DNA from: Methylococcales bacterium
GTDB lineage: Bacteria > Pseudomonadota > Gammaproteobacteria > Methylococcales > Methylomonadaceae
Assembly: GCA_003584875.1 (NCBI GenBank)
Contig: QVQD01000121.1
Coordinates: forward strand, 1-41,846
Direction of reading: 5' to 3'
Length of the DNA stretch: 41,846 bases
The number at the start of each line of letters is the position of its first letter. The stretch's first letter is position 1. A model generated the notes under the pieces. That model had not been told where the DNA came from and ran no database searches. It was given only the letters and a program-made list of their open reading frames with translations. Below, piece after piece: positions 40,800-41,846 of this stretch. Made by a program: the position numbers and the translations under genes.

Positions 40800-41164
40800 C
40801 CTGGGTTTATCACCAAAACAATGGCGGCATTTATCGTGATGGCGCATTGGTCGGCCTTGGCTATTCCGGCATCAATGACGGATTGGACAATCCCGCCGAG
40901 CAGAATGTGGCTGACGTTGGGCCTATCCCTGTCGGCACGTATGACATCGGCGAGGCGTTCACGCACCCGCAATGCGGTCCCATGTCGATGCGCCTGACGC
41001 CGCAGGATGGCACGAACACGTTCGGTCGTGACGGCTTCCTGATCCATGGTGACAATCAGGACATGAACCATACCGCCAGCCACGGATGCATCATTCTGCC
41101 GAAGATCATCCGCGCAGCGATCTCCGCTTCAGGTGACACCGTTCTGACGGTGGTGGAGGGCTGA
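40796..41164 (+). CDS. L,D-transpeptidase-fold (tlde1/DUF2778-like) endolysin candidate
   Basis: The product is 122 residues from the ATG at 40796, preceded by AAGGAG. It carries VGPIPVGTYDIGEAF, GRDGFLIHGDN (His84) and TASHGCIIL (Ser95, His96, Cys98), the catalytic HG...SHGC signature of YkuD-like cysteine enzymes. Members of the tlde1 group cut or exchange tetrapeptide stems in Gram-negative peptidoglycan when exported. No signal peptide is seen, so a holin would be needed for access. It sits directly after the spanins, supporting a lysis role. Confidence 0.7.
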   Translation: MTWVYHQNNGGIYRDGALVGLGYSGINDGLDNPAEQNVADVGPIPVGTYDIGEAFTHPQCGPMSMRLTPQDGTNTFGRDGFLIHGDNQDMNHTASHGCIILPKIIRAAISASGDTVLTVVEG

Positions 41165-41460
41165 TGGCCTGGGTGTTCGACATCGACACTGGCGAGTTTA
41201 GCCGCAACGGGAAGGTATTTTGCCATTCAGAGCGGTTTAACTTGCCGGTGGGAACTTACTTAATTGGGTATGTCCGCACCCACCCTGACCTGGGTGAGGT
41301 CGTGATGATGGTCTACCGGGAGATGATGGAGGTAGTGCAGGATGAGGGCATTATCTGCGGCGAGCCGTGCATCGTCGGCCATTACCTCAATTTGCCGCGC
41401 ATCGTTCGTCTTCGGATTGCTACCAGCGAAGATAGGGTCTTGGAGGTTGTCCAAGACTAA
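41164..41460 (+). CDS. Shortened paralogue of the endolysin candidate lacking the catalytic motif
   Basis: The product is 98 residues. It follows the previous gene in outline: AWVFDIDTGEFSRNGK compares with TWVYHQNNGGIYRDG, NLPVGTYLIGYVRTHPDLG with PIPVGTYDIGEAFTHPQCG, and LPRIVRLRIATSEDRVLEVV with LPKIIRAAISASGDTVLTVV. The stretch that holds HGDN...SHGC is replaced by MEVVQDEGIICGEPCIVGHY, so the catalytic His-Cys set is lost. The ATG overlaps the previous stop by one base. It is probably a duplicated, catalytically dead partner or regulator; a separate binding function is possible. Confidence 0.6.
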   Translation: MAWVFDIDTGEFSRNGKVFCHSERFNLPVGTYLIGYVRTHPDLGEVVMMVYREMMEVVQDEGIICGEPCIVGHYLNLPRIVRLRIATSEDRVLEVVQD

Positions 41461-41488
41461 TTGACTCAAAACCAAGGCAATACATGAC

Positions 41489-41846
41489 ATGACAGAATGT
41501 AAAAAAACAGAATACCGCAAGATGACCGGACAGGAAGAAATCCTCCCGCCAGACCCGACCGTAGAAGGTTGGTGGTGGCTGGCTATTGACGATGCCAAGC
41601 GACCGTTCCGCTGGGTTCCGTGGCCAGCAACAAAAAGTAAAACCAGCATCCGGGCGGGCTTTTGGCGCGGTCTTTTACAAGACATGTCGCCTGAAGTAGC
41701 GCACAAAAACCGCTGGAAGCTTATCGCGCCGGTTGCGACGCCGGAGGAAGTGGATGCGTTGCGGGCGGCACTGGAAGATGCGCGCTCCAACAATGACAAT
41801 CTTAATGTGGAAGTCACTGATCTTCGGGCAGAGAACGCGAAACTGC
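41489..41846 (+). CDS. Unknown phage protein, cut by the window edge
   Basis: The ATG at 41489 opens a frame with no stop before the right edge (119 residues visible). It begins MTECKKTEYRKMTGQEEILP, has a tryptophan-rich segment (GWWWLAIDDAKRPFRWVPWP) and turns into a charged coiled coil (DALRAALEDARSNNDNLNVE). There is no clear RBS; the ATG at 41522 is an alternative start. It follows the lysis genes. The function is unknown. Confidence 0.55.
   Translation, partial: MTECKKTEYRKMTGQEEILPPDPTVEGWWWLAIDDAKRPFRWVPWPATKSKTSIRAGFWRGLLQDMSPEVAHKNRWKLIAPVATPEEVDALRAALEDARSNNDNLNVEVTDLRAENAKL

Overview
The window is a near-continuous piece of a tailed bacteriophage genome with a podovirus-type head and tail gene set. 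About 49 tightly packed genes (1 to 40030) lie on the minus strand, and 6 genes (40095 to the right edge) are transcribed divergently on the plus strand. The host is most likely an alphaproteobacterium, because the phage carries a GapR/DUF2312 homologue, a nucleoid protein family typical of that class, and the base composition is GC-rich. Both ends of the window cut through genes, so this is an internal genome or contig fragment. No tRNA, integrase, CRISPR array or phage RNA polymerase gene was seen.

Layout from right to left, in the direction of minus-strand transcription. Positions 40030 to 36361 hold early and replication genes: small conserved proteins, a DUF6378-like protein, a RuvC-like resolvase and a 714-residue primase/polymerase-helicase. 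Positions 36160 to 36360 are non-coding and packed with about nine copies of GG(A/T)GCAC plus a perfect 20-bp palindrome, a candidate replication origin or operator. Positions 36159 to 32685 hold a run of small genes, including the GapR homologue, with a near-consensus sigma70 promoter at 34073-34101. A hairpin terminator at 32649-32676 ends this block.

The late block follows: TerS, an unusual protein joining an RNA-polymerase alpha-CTD-like domain to a sigma region 4-like helix-turn-helix, TerL, a 59-residue protein, the portal, a 646-residue protein with ADP-ribosyltransferase-like modules, a basic Gly/Pro-rich protein, a GroES-like protein, the scaffold, a conserved head-module protein, a probable head decoration protein and the major capsid protein. 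A composite homing-type endonuclease comes next, then His/Lys-rich and other small structural proteins, adaptor-like and tail proteins, a second HNH endonuclease, a 1010-residue fibre and a glycine-rich adhesin-like protein. The block ends with a nozzle-like protein, a second ART-like protein, a GNAT acetyltransferase and a giant repeat-rich virion protein (at least 1719 residues) with a lytic transglycosylase domain. The plus-strand cassette looks like lysis genes: a holin candidate, overlapping i-spanin and o-spanin, an L,D-transpeptidase-fold endolysin candidate and a shortened paralogue that has lost the catalytic motif.

The most interesting points are the alpha-CTD/sigma4-like fusion between the terminase genes, the iteron/palindrome region next to the primase, the ART-like cassette bounded by in-frame 76-bp direct repeats, the nested inverted repeats over the start of the capsid-adjacent endonuclease, the two 54-residue repeat arrays in the giant virion protein, and the motif-less paralogue of the endolysin candidate. 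All function calls come from reading motifs; no database search was run.
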